Of a stretch of DNA of 64,000 nt, positions 61,911 to 64,000 are shown piece after piece. The stretch lies in assembly GCF_010389155.1 (NCBI RefSeq), contig NC_057762.1, forward strand, positions 8,109,513 to 8,173,512, written 5' to 3'. Numbering within the stretch: position 1 is the first letter of the stretch; each line of letters begins with the position of its first letter. The notes beneath the pieces were generated by a model. It did not search any database. It was not told the DNA's origin and saw only the letters and a list, made by a program, of their open reading frames with translations. This DNA comes from Erigeron canadensis (taxonomy: Eukaryota > Streptophyta > Magnoliopsida > Asterales > Asteraceae). Made by a program: the position numbers and the translations under genes.

Positions 61911-62380
61911 TATTTATACAATTTATTTTACATATTTATTTTTATTTTTAAATACTTCACCAACAAATATCTATTTATATTATGTATTCAATTTTATTTT
62001 ACATAATTATTTTTATCTTTAAATATTTCATCAACAAATATCTATTTATATCTATTGAAGTCTAAAACTAACTAACGACACATTACCTATTTTTTTAAAA
62101 GGCTAATAGACGACCCAAGTCGAACACAGTGGTGTTAGGTGACCACCTCACCAACATACAATATTGATCTAATTTTTACCATAAACATTTTTGGATTTGT
62201 AAATTTAAAAGTTCCAATATAAGCTTGTATTACAATTGTATTATGGTAAAAAATTATAATGAGTACATAAAATGAGAAAAAAAACTTGTATTACAATTGA
62301 AAAATCAATCTAAGCTTTATAACTTTCGACAACATTTTTCGTATATTCATTACTCACCATTTTTAAGGCATGCGAGATAA
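61911..62380. other. AT-rich intergenic DNA
   Basis: TATTTATTTTTA-type sequence with two diverged copies of a 70-base block (near 61925 and 61990). No gene. Confidence 0.35.
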
Positions 62381-62970
62381 ATTGAGAATTCCATGTATGT
62401 GATTGCTGTTGTTTTTAGATCAATGTCCAAATATAGATAGCATAAAAATGCTTTTCGGTACAATTGTAATAGAGGTTTATAATTAATAATAGCATTAAAA
62501 CTACCATTTCCAAGTTTATATAGCCATAATTGACTTTCATTTTTTACGTTCAAGATTGATTTGTGTTTTAATTTCAATGATTTAGATTAAAATGATTTGT
62601 ATTTTTTTCCTCTTAGTTCTACCAACAAAATATATATATATATATAATAACCTTATACCAATATTATTACCCTAATTGAGAATTCCATGTATGTGATTGC
62701 TGTTGTTTTTAGATCAATGTCCAAATATAGATAGCATAAAAATGCTTTTCGGTACAATTGTAATAGAGGTTTATAATTAATAATAGCATTAAAACTACCA
62801 TTTCCAAGTTTATAATAGCCATAATTAACTTTCCTTTTTTACGTTCAAGATTGATCTGTGTTTTAATTTCAATGATTTAGATTAAAATTATTTGTATTTT
62901 TTTCCTCTTAGTTCTACCAACAAAAAATATATATATATATAATAACCTTATACCAATATTATTACCCTAA
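62381..62970. repeat. Tandem duplication, two copies of about 294 bp
   Basis: ATTGAGAATTCCATGTATG occurs at 62381 and again at 62675, and the copies are almost identical throughout, including the (TA)n near their right ends. No coding content. Confidence 0.95.
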
Positions 62971-63599
62971 TTAATTTCGTAGAAAATGTTATTATACATG
63001 ATATTGTTTTATAGCAAAATTTTGCCTTCTAATCTATCAAGAAAGTCGTACGCTTTTCAAAACCACCTAAAAGCGAAATGGATGAAATGTGGAAGTGGTC
63101 ATTTATTTATTATTTTGTAAGTTTATTTACTTCTACTTTTTTTTTTAACAACTTTTACTTCTACTTTAGTACATGTGGACATGAATCTTTAATTTGTTAA
63201 ATTATTAAGCACACCAACTATCGATCGATACTATGGTGTAAAAACACTTTGTTTCTCATTCTTATAATTTTAGAAACTTGTAATGTCCCAAATATCTTCT
63301 TATTATATTATTATCCCTCCTTTAAAAGACCTATACTATCATCATTTTTATCGGTGTAATATCGTAAAAATGAAACTCTTATTATGCATCTATGAATAAC
63401 TAAAACAATTCACTCTACCCAAATCTCGCAGTCGCCTCCGTAACCAGTCATCACTCACCTCACAGGCTCACATATCTTGTCGTTGCCCTCTATCACTGTG
63501 AATTTTGATTGTTTTGTCGCATTACATGGTGACTTGCTAGTTTTTTGAATTCTTACAAGTCATTATTGCATTTCTTCACCTAATCTTCTTCCGATCCAT
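62971..63599. other. Intergenic DNA
   Basis: No gene, RNA or element end recognised. Confidence 0.35.
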
Positions 63600-63830
63600 T
63601 ACAACAACAACAACAACAACAGGACCCAATCCCTGCGCGGGGTATGGGGGGGTAAGCTGTAGACAGTCTTACCTCTACACAAAGGTAGAGAGACTGTTTC
63701 CATAGGGACCTCCGGCCACAAAGGAGTGCAAGACGGAAAATGAGAAATGTTTAGAAAATCATACCTGTCTGCCGAGAATCTGAAAAGCAGAAATACCTGT
63801 CCGCTGGGTCCGGTTACTATGAGGGTCGAA
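63600..63830 (-). mobile_element. Plant SINE with TTG-repeat tail
   Basis: Read on the minus strand, the element ends GGATTGGGTCCTGTTGTTGTTG with six to seven TTG units (63603-63623), the tail type known from TS/Au-like plant SINEs. The preceding AGGTAAGACTGTCTACAGC and CATACCCCGCGCAGGG are typical of that group. The 5' limit near 63830 is approximate. Confidence 0.7.
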
Positions 63831-64000
63831 TGTTTATCAATCATGCGTCCTACCGATATCTTAGAAACATGTTTGACAATACAAATACCAATACGAAAGC
63901 AACCATATTAGGCATATTAAACAACATAAAAGTAGCAAACTACTACCTAACTCGAACCATTCTTAAGGTTTATTTGAACTCTTACACGTCATTTTTGGCT

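Overview
This is a gene-poor, AT-rich stretch of nuclear DNA from a flowering plant. It is almost certainly a eudicot, and the repeat style suggests an asterid such as a daisy-family species, but I cannot name it. The evidence is three intron-containing plant genes, plant-type Ty3/gypsy, Ty1/copia, LINE, SINE, Helitron, Harbinger, hAT and Mutator-type elements, and (TA)n tracts.

Only three intact protein genes can be supported. A CLC-a/b type vacuolar nitrate/proton exchanger lies on the minus strand at 2896-6249 (six coding exons, 784 residues). A SNF12/BAF60-type SWI/SNF subunit with a SWIB domain lies on the plus strand at 26009-28260 (two exons, 546 residues). An Asn-rich DCD-domain stress and cell-death protein of the NRP type lies on the minus strand at 29894-31596 (five coding exons, 305 residues). 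The last two are convergent. I rebuilt the exon joins by eye; all three keep frame and end on a stop. Nothing suggests the three genes act together.

Layout: 1-2290, end of a gypsy LTR next to a copia 3' end. 2291-6363, CLC gene. 6364-11325, decayed intergenic DNA. 11326-12709, 5'-truncated LINE carrying a hAT MITE. 13885-15185, foldback element holding a captured gene start. 15204-15576, small Helitron. 15810-17892, dead Harbinger transposon. 18618-20438, two abutting foldback elements bounded by (TA)n. 21085-25471, Helitrons, a foldback MITE and a Mutator-type MITE. 25640-32242, the two-gene island. 32757-38000, direct repeats, three more (TA)n-bounded foldbacks and a Harbinger-type MITE. 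38675-41159, Helitron with a captured exon, then a gypsy-like LTR. 44939-48937, solo LTR with a nested MITE. 50206-59508, a complete young non-autonomous LTR retrotransposon. 60870-63830, a palindrome, a Helitron, a tandem duplication and a SINE.

The two most interesting patterns are these. (1) Three divergent gypsy LTRs share an intron-like module: a GTGAGT donor, a CCCC/GGGG hairpin, a conserved block with a branch-point-like TTGAC, and a TTTCAG acceptor. (2) Many foldback elements, often bounded by (TA)n, carry their own short-motif array between the inverted arms.
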